Assembly (NCBI RefSeq): GCF_040560245.1
Contig: NZ_JAKMWP010000012.1
Reading direction: 5' to 3' (one strand)
From: Morganella sibonii
Lineage (GTDB): Bacteria; Pseudomonadota; Gammaproteobacteria; Enterobacterales; Enterobacteriaceae
Length of the DNA stretch: 64,000 bases
Shown here: piece by piece, positions 1-7,139 of the stretch
Layout of the letters: every line of letters starts with the position of its first letter
Numbering within the stretch: the stretch's first letter is position 1
The notes under the pieces: generated by a model
Told to the model about the DNA's origin: nothing
Databases searched by the model: none
What the model saw: the letters and a program-made list of their open reading frames with translations, nothing else
Program-made: the position numbers and the translations under genes

Positions 1-42
1 GTATTGAGCTAACCAGTACTAATGAACCGAGAGGCTTAACCT
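1..42 (+). rRNA. rrl: 23S rRNA, 3' end (partial)
   Basis: The first 42 bases match the conserved 3' end of enterobacterial 23S rRNA: the ACTAATGAACCG motif followed by GAGGCTTAACC. The rest of the gene lies before the window. It is followed by a 5S gene and two tRNAs, the usual distal order of an rRNA operon. The exact 3' end is uncertain by a base or two. Confidence 0.93.
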
Positions 43-152
43 GACAACACCGAAGGTGTTTTGAGTTGAGAGACGAAGAAAGAATTTTTCAGCATAGTGA
101 AGAGACGAGAGAGTCATTCATTATGAAAAGCTTGTTTTGGATTAAACGAATT

Positions 153-272
153 TGCCTGGCGGCCGTAGCGCGGTGGTCCCACCTGACCCCATGCCGAACT
201 CAGAAGTGAAACGCCGTAGCGCCGATGGTAGTGTGGGGTCTCCCCATGTGAGAGTAGGGAACTGCCAGGTTA
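153..272 (+). rRNA. rrf: 5S ribosomal RNA
   Basis: A 120-base segment nearly identical to E. coli 5S rRNA. It starts TGCCTGGCGGCC and its 3' end (CTGCCAGG) pairs with the 5' end to close helix I. It lies 110 bases after the 23S end, in a normal rRNA operon arrangement. The ends are set by the 120-base family length and the terminal helix. Confidence 0.97.
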
Positions 273-320
273 TTATTAAGTGAGGATGCAGAGAACTGCG
301 TCAGTCACACAGAGATACGC

Positions 321-397
321 GGAGCGGTAGTTCAGTTGGTTAGAATACCTGCCTGTCACGCAGGGGGTCGCGGGTTCGAGTCCCGTCCGTTCCGCCA
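321..397 (+). tRNA. tRNA-Asp (anticodon GTC)
   Basis: A 77-base cloverleaf with encoded CCA (395-397), anticodon GTC at 355-357, T-loop GTTCGAG and acceptor pairing GGAGCGG/CCGTTCC. It is a distal tRNA of the rRNA operon, as in E. coli rrnC (aspT). Confidence 0.98.
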
Positions 398-403
398 ACA
401 TTT

Positions 404-479
404 AGGGGCGTAGTTCAATTGGTAGAGCACCGGTCTCCAAAACCGGGTGTTGGGAGTTCGAGCCTCTCCGCCCCTGCCA
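404..479 (+). tRNA. trpT: tRNA-Trp (anticodon CCA)
   Basis: A 76-base cloverleaf with encoded CCA (477-479) and anticodon CCA at 437-439. The acceptor stem is AGGGGCG/CGCCCCT. It lies 6 bases after tRNA-Asp and is the last gene of the rRNA transcript, as trpT is in E. coli rrnC. Confidence 0.98.
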
Positions 480-521
480 TTTACTTGATAAGTAATAACT
501 AAAGATCTTTATTTATTAATA

Positions 522-550
522 GCCCGGTTCGTTATGAACTGGGTTTTTTA
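522..550 (+). terminator. rRNA/tRNA operon terminator
   Basis: An 8-bp stem (CCCGGTTC at 523-530, GAACTGGG at 536-543, one G-T pair) with loop GTTAT is followed by TTTTTT. It ends the rRNA-tRNA transcript after tRNA-Trp. Confidence 0.9.
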
Positions 551-664
551 TTGTCTGAATTTTGCCTGTAAACCTTAAATCCTGCCAAATATCCTTCCTT
601 TTAATTATTCCTGTTGTCTGATAATTACCACATTACTGTCTTTTTAAATCATCAATGACCGGCG

Positions 665-1477
665 TTACACCGGTATTACGATCAACTGCCCGATAAGTCC
701 CTGCTGATCACTGTTTTGCAACCAGACAGCGTACAGAGGCTTTGTAATCAGGTCATTATTCACTGGCGTCAGTTCAGGATATGTTTTCTTCCAGTGTGCG
801 GGTAAATACGCTACTGATGATGTGACTGACAGTAATTGTTTGGCCTGAAAAGCAGACGATGTGCTTAGGATCGGTGACTGGCAGCGTGCAAAAACAGCCT
901 CATCGTGCTGCTGAAAATCGGCACTCCATTCCAGGCGGATTAGGGACGGAGGATTCTCTGTCGTCAGCGGCTGTATATTGAATAACTGAAGTGTGATTTC
1001 GCCGATAATTTCACTTTTCAGTTCATCCATTTTCGGTTGTTCAGTCGAGATAAGTAAATCAAGTTCGCGTGCATGCAGTTGCTTTACCAGGGATTGCCGG
1101 GATGCGATCCGGGTTTCCAGCCGGAGGTCTGTATGTAACTGATACGTCCGTCCCAGCCAGGGTGTCAGACAGGATTCCCACAATGATGCCGTTGCCCCGA
1201 TGGACAGCGGATTGTGCGCAGAGGCCTGATTAATTTCTTGTTTTGCCAGTTGCCAGGTATTGATCAGTGCTTCGGCGTAAGGCACTAACCGCTCACCGGC
1301 TGCTGTCAGGCGGATATTATTGCGGTGTCGGGTAAAAAGATTTGCCCCGAGATTCGTCTCTAACTGTCTGATTCTGAAGCTTACTGCTGATTGTGTCAGG
1401 TATAAGGATTCAGCCGCACGCCCGAAGTGACGGGTTTTACTGACTTCCAGAAAGGTTTTCAGTAACTCTGTATCCAC
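665..1477 (-). CDS. hdfR: LysR-type regulator HdfR
   Basis: A 270-residue LysR-family regulator. The N-terminus (MDTELLKTFLEVS, then the helix-turn-helix with TQSAVSFRIRQLE and NLFTRHRNNIRLTAAGE) is almost the E. coli HdfR sequence; the C-terminal effector domain is more diverged and ends in a short WLQNSD segment. E. coli HdfR represses the flagellar master operon flhDC. The start chosen is GTG at 1477, with GGAG six bases upstream; a TTG at 1489 would add four residues absent from the family. It is divergent from maoP, as in E. coli, and converges on the rRNA operon terminator. Confidence 0.92.
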   Translation of the reverse strand: MDTELLKTFLEVSKTRHFGRAAESLYLTQSAVSFRIRQLETNLGANLFTRHRNNIRLTAAGERLVPYAEALINTWQLAKQEINQASAHNPLSIGATASLWESCLTPWLGRTYQLHTDLRLETRIASRQSLVKQLHARELDLLISTEQPKMDELKSEIIGEITLQLFNIQPLTTENPPSLIRLEWSADFQQHDEAVFARCQSPILSTSSAFQAKQLLSVTSSVAYLPAHWKKTYPELTPVNNDLITKPLYAVWLQNSDQQGLIGQLIVIPV

Positions 1478-1595
1478 TGGTATCTCCAAAAAAATTTGTC
1501 GTTATGATTTAAATATTTTGTTTTACAGAATCCTAATGCTATCTAATACTCCGCGCCATAAAGAGTATGTCAGTAGAGAATTAGGAGTGTGTCAG
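1478..1595. promoter_or_regulatory. hdfR-maoP divergent control region
   Basis: This 118-bp AT-rich spacer separates divergent hdfR and maoP and must hold both promoters. In E. coli the Ori macrodomain site maoS is a short sequence close to maoP; I cannot identify its 17 bases here from memory, so placing maoS in this spacer is inference. Confidence 0.4.
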
Positions 1596-1934
1596 ATGGC
1601 AGAAAGCTTTATCACGACTAATCGTTTTTTTGATAATAAACATTATCCTCGTGGTTTTTCACGCCATGGTCATTTCACCATAAAAGAAGCTCAGTTACTT
1701 GAGCGCCATGGTTTTGCTTTCAACGAACTGGATATGGGTAAACGCGCCCCCCAGACCGATGAAGAAAAGCAGTTTGTTTCTGTATGCCGTGGTGAGCGTA
1801 TGCCGGAAACAGCAGAAGAAAAAGTGTGGATTAAGTATCTGGAGCGCATTCGTAAACCAAAACGCTTCCACACGCTGTCCGGTGGTAAACCTCAGATCGA
1901 TCCGTCGGAAGACTATACCGACACAGATGATTAA
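1596..1934 (+). CDS. maoP: Ori macrodomain protein MaoP (YifE)
   Basis: A 112-residue protein, the same length as E. coli MaoP/YifE and nearly identical in its core (NKHYPRGFSRHG, FTIKEAQLLERHG, CRGER, RIRKPKRFHTLSGGKPQ, acidic tail EDYTDTDD). MaoP acts with the nearby maoS site to organise the chromosomal Ori macrodomain. The start is ATG 1596 (MAESF) with AGGAG eight bases upstream; an in-frame ATG at 1518 would add 26 residues not found in the family. It converges on yifB across a shared terminator hairpin. Confidence 0.95.
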   Translation: MAESFITTNRFFDNKHYPRGFSRHGHFTIKEAQLLERHGFAFNELDMGKRAPQTDEEKQFVSVCRGERMPETAEEKVWIKYLERIRKPKRFHTLSGGKPQIDPSEDYTDTDD

Positions 1935-1956
1935 TATCATCAGAAATAATAAGTTA

Positions 1957-1982
1957 AAAGGGGCATTCGTGCCCCTTTCGCT
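1957..1982. terminator. Bidirectional terminator, maoP/yifB
   Basis: A 9-bp stem (AAAGGGGCA at 1957-1965, TGCCCCTTT at 1970-1978) with a TTCG tetraloop lies between two convergent genes. The A-rich left arm and T-rich right arm let it work on both strands. Confidence 0.85.
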
Positions 1983-1984
1983 TT

Positions 1985-3517
1985 TCAGGAAACCGCCTGC
2001 TGAAGTTTATGGATAAATCTGTCCATTACACGGTAACTGAGTGCCTCCAGTATATCGTTTCGTGATACCGCCCCCTCGTCATTCCGCAGATCGGCTATCG
2101 TTCTGCTGACACGCAGTATACGGTGCCATGCACGGACAGACAGATTAAGTTGTGTCAGTGCATCTTCAAGAAAACGGGCGTCCTGTGGTGATAACGCACA
2201 GACTTCTTCCGTTTCTTTTCCTGATAACGCTGCATTCAGTTTTTCCTGTCCGTTGCGGCGGTACTGCTGCTCACGTGCGGATTGTACCCGCATTTTCACC
2301 TGTTCATGAACCGGCGGATCTTTATCTGTCCGGCTCAGTGTTCCCGGCGGCAGCATAGGGACTTCAATGGATAAATCAAACCGATCCAGAAAAGGCCCTG
2401 ATATACGGGAAAGATAACGCAGTAATTGCTGCGGACCGCTGCGGTTATGTATCCCCTGATAATGCCCGGTCGGACTGGGATTCATGGCGGCAATGAGTTG
2501 TATCCGTGCGGGAAAGCATACTTTCGCTTTGGCTCTGGAAATGATTATTTCTCCCGATTCGAGCGGCTCACGCAGGGAATCCAGGGTTTTACGGGAAAAT
2601 TCGGGTAACTCATCAAGAAACAGAATACCGTGATGTGCCAGTGAGATTTCGCCGGGCCTCGGTATACTGCCGCCGCCGGTAAGTGCAGCAGAAGATGCGG
2701 TATGATGTGGTGCTCTGAACGGGCGCTGAGGCCATTTGTTTTGCTCTGATGAGGTTTGGGTCAGACTCTGTATTATCGCCACGTCAAGAGCCTCCTGCGC
2801 GGTCAGCGGCGGGAGTAATGTTCCCAGCCGGCTGGCCAGCATTGTTTTTCCTGTGCCGGGCGGGCCGAGCAGGAGTAAATTGTGTCCGCCGGCGGCACTG
2901 ATCTCCAGAACCCGTTTGGCGTGTTGCTGGCCGGTAATATCATCAATAGTTACAGTGCCGTTATTTTCTGTTTTTTCTGTCAGATGATTGTTTTCTGCCA
3001 GTACCTGCTGATGATGAAAAAAAGCCGCAATTTGTAATAAATTATCTGCCATCAGTGCCGAACCGGAAGGTAAAATACATAATTCAGCCTCATGCTGCTT
3101 TGAAACTACCGCCTGTCTTCCTGACTGACGGGCAGCCAGTACTGCCGGTAATATTCCGCGGCAAAACCGCAGTTCTCCTGATAAGCCCAATTCCCCCGAA
3201 AACTCATAATTTTCTGTCAGTTTTGTATCGATTTGTCCCGATGCCGAGAGTATGGCAACGGCGATAGGAAGATCATAGCGGCCGCCTTCCTTGGGTAAAT
3301 CTGCCGGTGCCAGATTGATAGTGACGCGCTTTGCAGGAAATTCAAATCCGCCGTTGATCAGGGCACTGCGAACTCTGTCCCTGGACTCTTTGACTGCCGT
3401 TTCCGGTAATCCCACCAGTGTTAATCCGGGCAGTCCGGCGCTGATATGAGCTTCAACAGTGACCAGCGGCGCATCTGTTCCGAGCATGGCGCGGGTATAA
3501 ACAATGGCAAATGACAT
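1985..3517 (-). CDS. yifB: YifB/ComM-family Mg-chelatase-like AAA+ ATPase
   Basis: A 510-residue member of the YifB/ComM family (E. coli YifB 506). Domains in order are an N-terminal Lon-protease-like fold (SFAIVYTRAMLG, PADLPKEGGRYDLPIA), a Mg-chelatase-type AAA+ module with Walker A GPPGTGKTMLA and Walker B FLDELPEF, and a C-terminal lid. ComM of Vibrio and Haemophilus is a branch-migration helicase needed for natural transformation; the enterobacterial role is less clear. The start ATG at 3517 (MSFAIVYTR) has AGGA seven bases upstream; an upstream in-frame start at 3583 would add 22 residues lacking family similarity. Confidence 0.95.
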   Translation of the reverse strand: MSFAIVYTRAMLGTDAPLVTVEAHISAGLPGLTLVGLPETAVKESRDRVRSALINGGFEFPAKRVTINLAPADLPKEGGRYDLPIAVAILSASGQIDTKLTENYEFSGELGLSGELRFCRGILPAVLAARQSGRQAVVSKQHEAELCILPSGSALMADNLLQIAAFFHHQQVLAENNHLTEKTENNGTVTIDDITGQQHAKRVLEISAAGGHNLLLLGPPGTGKTMLASRLGTLLPPLTAQEALDVAIIQSLTQTSSEQNKWPQRPFRAPHHTASSAALTGGGSIPRPGEISLAHHGILFLDELPEFSRKTLDSLREPLESGEIIISRAKAKVCFPARIQLIAAMNPSPTGHYQGIHNRSGPQQLLRYLSRISGPFLDRFDLSIEVPMLPPGTLSRTDKDPPVHEQVKMRVQSAREQQYRRNGQEKLNAALSGKETEEVCALSPQDARFLEDALTQLNLSVRAWHRILRVSRTIADLRNDEGAVSRNDILEALSYRVMDRFIHKLQQAVS

Positions 3518-4005
3518 CAGGTTATCCTGCGGTTGTGTAAACGAATGATCATGATGCAGGCTTTTGGCGTCATTTCGCTGCATAATTCTGTTTTTTACGA
3601 CCTGAACCGACGAAATTTATGTCTGTTGCAAAAAGTGATGTTAATTTTGCGTGTTGTGCCGGAAAAATGGCGGAGAGAGAATTAATTTCCGGATTTCAGA
3701 ATAAAAAAATGCCACGCTTTTTATCGTGATTCCGGGAAATGATCTTCATAGGAAAAGTAAATTGTGCCGGAGAATGTGCCGTTTTTTTGGCGTTATTCCG
3801 GAAGCGGTAATTTTGGCAGAAGAGGATTCCGGTATATTGGTAAACGACAGTGAAATATATTAATGTGGTTGGCAGTTAACTGAATTATATGAATTTTTAT
3901 TCTTTTTGTTAAAAAAAAGACAAATAGCCGTTGTCAGGAATTCGATAACATGATAACTCTAAAATAAAGAGACCAACTGAATACGGCAGACAGAAGAATT
4001 TATCC
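3518..4005. promoter_or_regulatory. yifB-ilvL spacer with candidate ilv promoter
   Basis: A 488-bp AT-rich divergent spacer. The best candidate for the ilvGMEDA promoter is TTGTCA at 3931-3936 with GATAAC at 3952-3957; the 15-base spacing is short and the -10 imperfect, so this is weak. T- and A-runs around 3885-3920 could form an UP-like or bent element. No gene or RNA is recognisable in 3584-3900. Confidence 0.35.
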
Positions 4006-4104
4006 ATGAATAAGATTGTCCGGGTTATCAGCCTAATTATCGTGAGCGTGGTGGTGATTATTATCCCACCGTGCGGGGCTGCACTCGGATACGAAAATGG
4101 CTGA
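4006..4104 (+). CDS. ilvL: ilv operon leader peptide IlvL
   Basis: A 32-residue leader peptide, the same length as E. coli IlvL and sharing its core (RVISL, SVVVIIIPPCGAALG). Fifteen residues are Ile (7), Val (6) or Leu (2), the codons whose charged-tRNA supply controls ribosome stalling. The N-terminus (MNKIV) and C-terminus (GYENG) differ from E. coli. It is followed by the attenuator hairpin. Confidence 0.95.
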   Translation: MNKIVRVISLIIVSVVVIIIPPCGAALGYENG

Positions 4105-4158
4105 TACGAGCCAGGATCTCACGAGAACCCCGCACCGAAAGGCGCGGGGTTTTTTTTT
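4105..4158 (+). terminator. ilvGMEDA transcription attenuator
   Basis: After the leader stop codon, a GC-rich stem (CCCCGC at 4128-4133 and GCGGGG at 4144-4149, extended by CC/GG across one mismatch, GAAA loop) runs straight into nine T residues (4150-4158). This is the attenuator terminator. By analogy with E. coli, ribosome stalling at Ile/Val/Leu codons in ilvL should favour an antiterminator that uses the preceding 4105-4127 segment. Confidence 0.92.
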
Positions 4159-4215
4159 AGCCTTAAAATTATGTTTTTTCACTGAAAAAGAACACGGCGG
4201 ACTAAGGAGTCACAC

Positions 4216-5862
4216 ATGAACGGGGCACAGTGGTTAGTGCAGGCACTACGGACACAGGGCGTTGACACTGTGTTCGGCTACCCGGGCGGGGCGATCATGC
4301 CGGTCTATGACGCGCTGTATGACGGTGGTGTGGAGCACGTGCTCTGCCGTCATGAACAGGGAGCGGTTATGGCGGCAATCGGCTATGCACGGGCAGGGCA
4401 GAAAACGGGAGTATGTATCGCAACATCAGGGCCGGGGGCGACAAACCTTATCACCGGACTGGCGGATGCACTGCTTGATTCAGTACCGGTTGTTGCTATC
4501 ACCGGACAAGTAGGTTCATCACTGATTGGTACGGATGCCTTTCAGGAGATCGATGTGCTGGGGCTGTCTTTGTCGTGCACAAAACACAGCTTCCTGGTTG
4601 AATCAATTACTGATTTGCCGCGAATTATTACCGAGGCTTTCGCGATTGCCGCAGGCGGGCGTCCGGGGCCGGTACTCATTGATATCCCGAAAGACATTCA
4701 ATTACAGATTGGTGAATTTACCCCGTATTTTCTGCCGGTGAATGATGCGGAGCCTCTGTCACAGACGGCGCTCTCCCGTGCACGGCAACTGATGCGGGAG
4801 AGCCGGAAACCGGTACTGTATGCCGGCGGCGGTGTCGGTATGTCAGGTGCGGTAGCGCAACTGCGGGCATTTCTGAATGAAACCGGTATGCCGGCAGTGA
4901 GTACGCTGAAAGGGCTGGGTGCGGTATCTCCGGATTATCCTCAGTACCTCGGGATGCTCGGTATGCACGGGGCAAAAGCGGCAAATCTGGCGGTGCAGGA
5001 AGCGGATCTGCTGATTGCGGTCGGTGCCCGTTTTGATGACCGGGTGACCGGGAAGCTGAATGCATTTGCCCCGCATGCAAAGGTGATTCATGTGGATATC
5101 GATCCTGCCGAGCTGGATAAATTACGGCAGACACATGTGTCGCTTGCCTGTGATGCAAAAGAGGCTCTGCCGTTGCTGTCACAACCGCTGTCGTTAGCCG
5201 CCTGGCAGCACCATGTCAGGGCTCTGAAAGCGGAACATGTTCCGGATTATTCACATACCGGTGACAGTATTTTTGCTCCGTTGCTGTTATCTCAGGTATC
5301 TGCGGCCAAACCGGCGGATTGTGTGGTGACAACGGATGTCGGGCAGCACCAGATGTGGACGGCGCAGCATATGACGTTTGACGGTCCGGAGAATTTCCTG
5401 ACATCCGGCGGCCTGGGAACAATGGGATTCGGTTTACCGGCAGCCATCGGGGCACAGATTGCCCGCCCTGACGCGACGGTGCTGTGTGTTTCCGGTGACG
5501 GCTCTTTCATGATGAATGTGCAGGAGCTGACCACGGTTAAACGCAAGCGCCTGCCGGTCAAAATCCTGCTGCTGGATAATCAGCGCCTCGGCATGGTGCG
5601 CCAGTGGCAGGAATTGTTTTTCGATAAGCGTTACAGCGAGACGGTGCTGGATGACAATCCTGATTTTGTTGCCCTGGCGCGCTCGTTTGATATCCCCGGG
5701 CAGATGGTGACGGAAAAATCCGCACTGCCGTCCGCAATTGAGACCCTGTTACACCATCAGGGCCCGTATTTATTACATGTCGCCATCCGTGAAGAAGATA
5801 ACGTCTGGCCATTAGTACCGCCGGGTGCGGGTAACGAACATATGATGGAGAGCTCATTATGA
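4216..5862 (+). CDS. ilvG: Acetolactate synthase II large subunit
   Basis: The 548-residue catalytic subunit of acetohydroxyacid synthase II. It condenses pyruvate with pyruvate or 2-ketobutyrate, the first common step of valine, leucine and isoleucine synthesis. The catalytic Glu47 lies in RHEQGA; the thiamine diphosphate motif starts GDGSFMMN and ends in LLLDNQ (near 425-455); the central domain carries FAD-binding signatures. The frame is intact, unlike the frameshifted ilvG of E. coli K-12. A strong Shine-Dalgarno AAGGAG precedes ATG 4216. It overlaps ilvM by four bases (ATGA), so the two subunits are probably translated together. Confidence 0.97.
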   Translation: MNGAQWLVQALRTQGVDTVFGYPGGAIMPVYDALYDGGVEHVLCRHEQGAVMAAIGYARAGQKTGVCIATSGPGATNLITGLADALLDSVPVVAITGQVGSSLIGTDAFQEIDVLGLSLSCTKHSFLVESITDLPRIITEAFAIAAGGRPGPVLIDIPKDIQLQIGEFTPYFLPVNDAEPLSQTALSRARQLMRESRKPVLYAGGGVGMSGAVAQLRAFLNETGMPAVSTLKGLGAVSPDYPQYLGMLGMHGAKAANLAVQEADLLIAVGARFDDRVTGKLNAFAPHAKVIHVDIDPAELDKLRQTHVSLACDAKEALPLLSQPLSLAAWQHHVRALKAEHVPDYSHTGDSIFAPLLLSQVSAAKPADCVVTTDVGQHQMWTAQHMTFDGPENFLTSGGLGTMGFGLPAAIGAQIARPDATVLCVSGDGSFMMNVQELTTVKRKRLPVKILLLDNQRLGMVRQWQELFFDKRYSETVLDDNPDFVALARSFDIPGQMVTEKSALPSAIETLLHHQGPYLLHVAIREEDNVWPLVPPGAGNEHMMESSL

Positions 5863-6137
5863 TGCAGCATCAGTTAGCAATTCAGGCACGTTCATGCCCG
5901 GAAATCCTGGAACGGGTTCTGCGGGTTGTGCGCCACCGCGGATTTAACGTCTGTGCTATGAAAATGGATCTGGCGAAAGGTTCCGAAGGTGATAATGTAA
6001 ATATTGAGTTAACAGTTTCAAGCCTGCGGCCGCCGGCCCTGCTCTGTACACAGTTAGTTAAGCTGGCGGATGTGGCGGATGTCGAAGTCCTCACAAAAAA
6101 TACACAAAATTATCAACATATTAGCTGTGCAGTATAA
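5859..6137 (+). CDS. ilvM: Acetolactate synthase II small subunit
   Basis: A 92-residue ACT-domain regulatory subunit of AHAS II (E. coli IlvM 87). The segment LERVLRVVRHRGFNVCAMKM matches the family; the C-terminal third is diverged. It overlaps ilvG by four bases. IlvM activates and stabilises IlvG, and isozyme II is typically insensitive to valine. Confidence 0.95.
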   Translation: MMQHQLAIQARSCPEILERVLRVVRHRGFNVCAMKMDLAKGSEGDNVNIELTVSSLRPPALLCTQLVKLADVADVEVLTKNTQNYQHISCAV

Positions 6138-6149
6138 AGGAAAATTACA

Positions 6150-7076
6150 ATGACAAAAAAAGCTGATTTTATTTGGTTCAATGGTGAGATGGTTCCATGG
6201 GCAGAGGCAAAGGTTCATGTTATGTGTCATGCCATGCACTACGGAACATCTGTTTTTGAAGGGATTCGCTGCTATGAGTCTCATAAGGGCCCTGTCGTTT
6301 TCCGTCATCGCGAACATATGCAGCGCCTGCATGATTCTGCCAAAATCTATCGTATGCCGATGGAGTATTCCGTTGATGAATTAATGGAAGCCTGTCGTGC
6401 GACGCTGCGTAAAAATAACCTCACAAGTGGTTATATCCGCCCGCTGGTCTTTATCGGGGATGTCGGCATGGGAGTTAATCCGCCGCAGGGCTATAAAACC
6501 GATGTCATCATCGCGGCATTCCCGTGGGGAGCCTATCTGGGTGAGGAAGCGCTGGATGCCGGGATTGATGCGATGGTGTCATCCTGGAACCGTGTGGCGC
6601 CGAATACCATCCCGACCGCAGCCAAAGCCGGCGGTAACTACCTGTCTTCGTTACTGGTCGGCAGTGAAGCCCGCCGTCACGGCTATCAGGAAGGGATTGC
6701 GCTTGATGTACACGGTTATATCTCAGAGGGCGCGGGTGAAAACCTGTTTGAAGTGAAAAATAATATTATCTTCACGCCGCCGTTTACCTCTTCCGCGCTG
6801 CCGGGCATTACCCGTGATGCGATTCTGACGCTGGCAAAAGAGCTGGGTTATGAAATCCGTGAGCAGACACTATCCCGCGAATCACTTTATCTGGCGGATG
6901 AAGTATTTATGACCGGCACCGCCGCGGAAGTCACACCGGTACGCAGTGTTGACGGCATTCAGGTCGGTATCGGCCGCTGTGGTCCTGTCACCAAAGAAAT
7001 CCAGCAGGCATTCTTCGGGTTGTTCACCGGTAAAACAGAAGACAAATGGGGCTGGTTAGATCCGGTAAATCCATAA
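6150..7076 (+). CDS. ilvE: Branched-chain amino acid aminotransferase
   Basis: A 308-residue class IV (fold type IV) PLP transaminase that makes Val, Leu and Ile from their 2-oxo acids with glutamate. The PLP-binding Lys159 is in PTAAKAGGNY; MTGTAAEVTPV near the C-terminus contacts the cofactor phosphate. Length and motifs match E. coli IlvE (309). It starts 12 bases after ilvM with AAAGGA upstream. A terminator-like hairpin follows the stop. Confidence 0.97.
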   Translation: MTKKADFIWFNGEMVPWAEAKVHVMCHAMHYGTSVFEGIRCYESHKGPVVFRHREHMQRLHDSAKIYRMPMEYSVDELMEACRATLRKNNLTSGYIRPLVFIGDVGMGVNPPQGYKTDVIIAAFPWGAYLGEEALDAGIDAMVSSWNRVAPNTIPTAAKAGGNYLSSLLVGSEARRHGYQEGIALDVHGYISEGAGENLFEVKNNIIFTPPFTSSALPGITRDAILTLAKELGYEIREQTLSRESLYLADEVFMTGTAAEVTPVRSVDGIQVGIGRCGPVTKEIQQAFFGLFTGKTEDKWGWLDPVNP

Positions 7077-7092
7077 TAACGAAACAGATTTA

Positions 7093-7119
7093 CAGGCGGG
7101 TCGTTCCCCGCCTGATTTT
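7093..7119 (+). terminator. Terminator-like hairpin inside ilv operon
   Basis: An 8-bp perfect stem (CAGGCGGG 7093-7100, CCCGCCTG 7107-7114, loop TCGTTC) is followed by ATTTTT between ilvE and ilvD. It has the form of an intrinsic terminator but lies within the operon, so partial termination or mRNA end protection is possible. It ends just before the ilvD ribosome-binding site. Confidence 0.6.
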
Positions 7120-7139
7120 TGCAAACACGGGAGATTACA

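Noticed and set aside
4159..4215. A homologue of the tiny E. coli ilvX gene between ilvL and ilvG.
   Set aside because: The only ATG in the gap (4170) opens a frame that stops after four codons.
4718..5182. Long antisense open frames over ilvG, ilvD, wecB, rffG and the hem genes.
   Set aside because: They mirror well-matched core genes in other frames, a usual result of their codon use, and have no family similarity.
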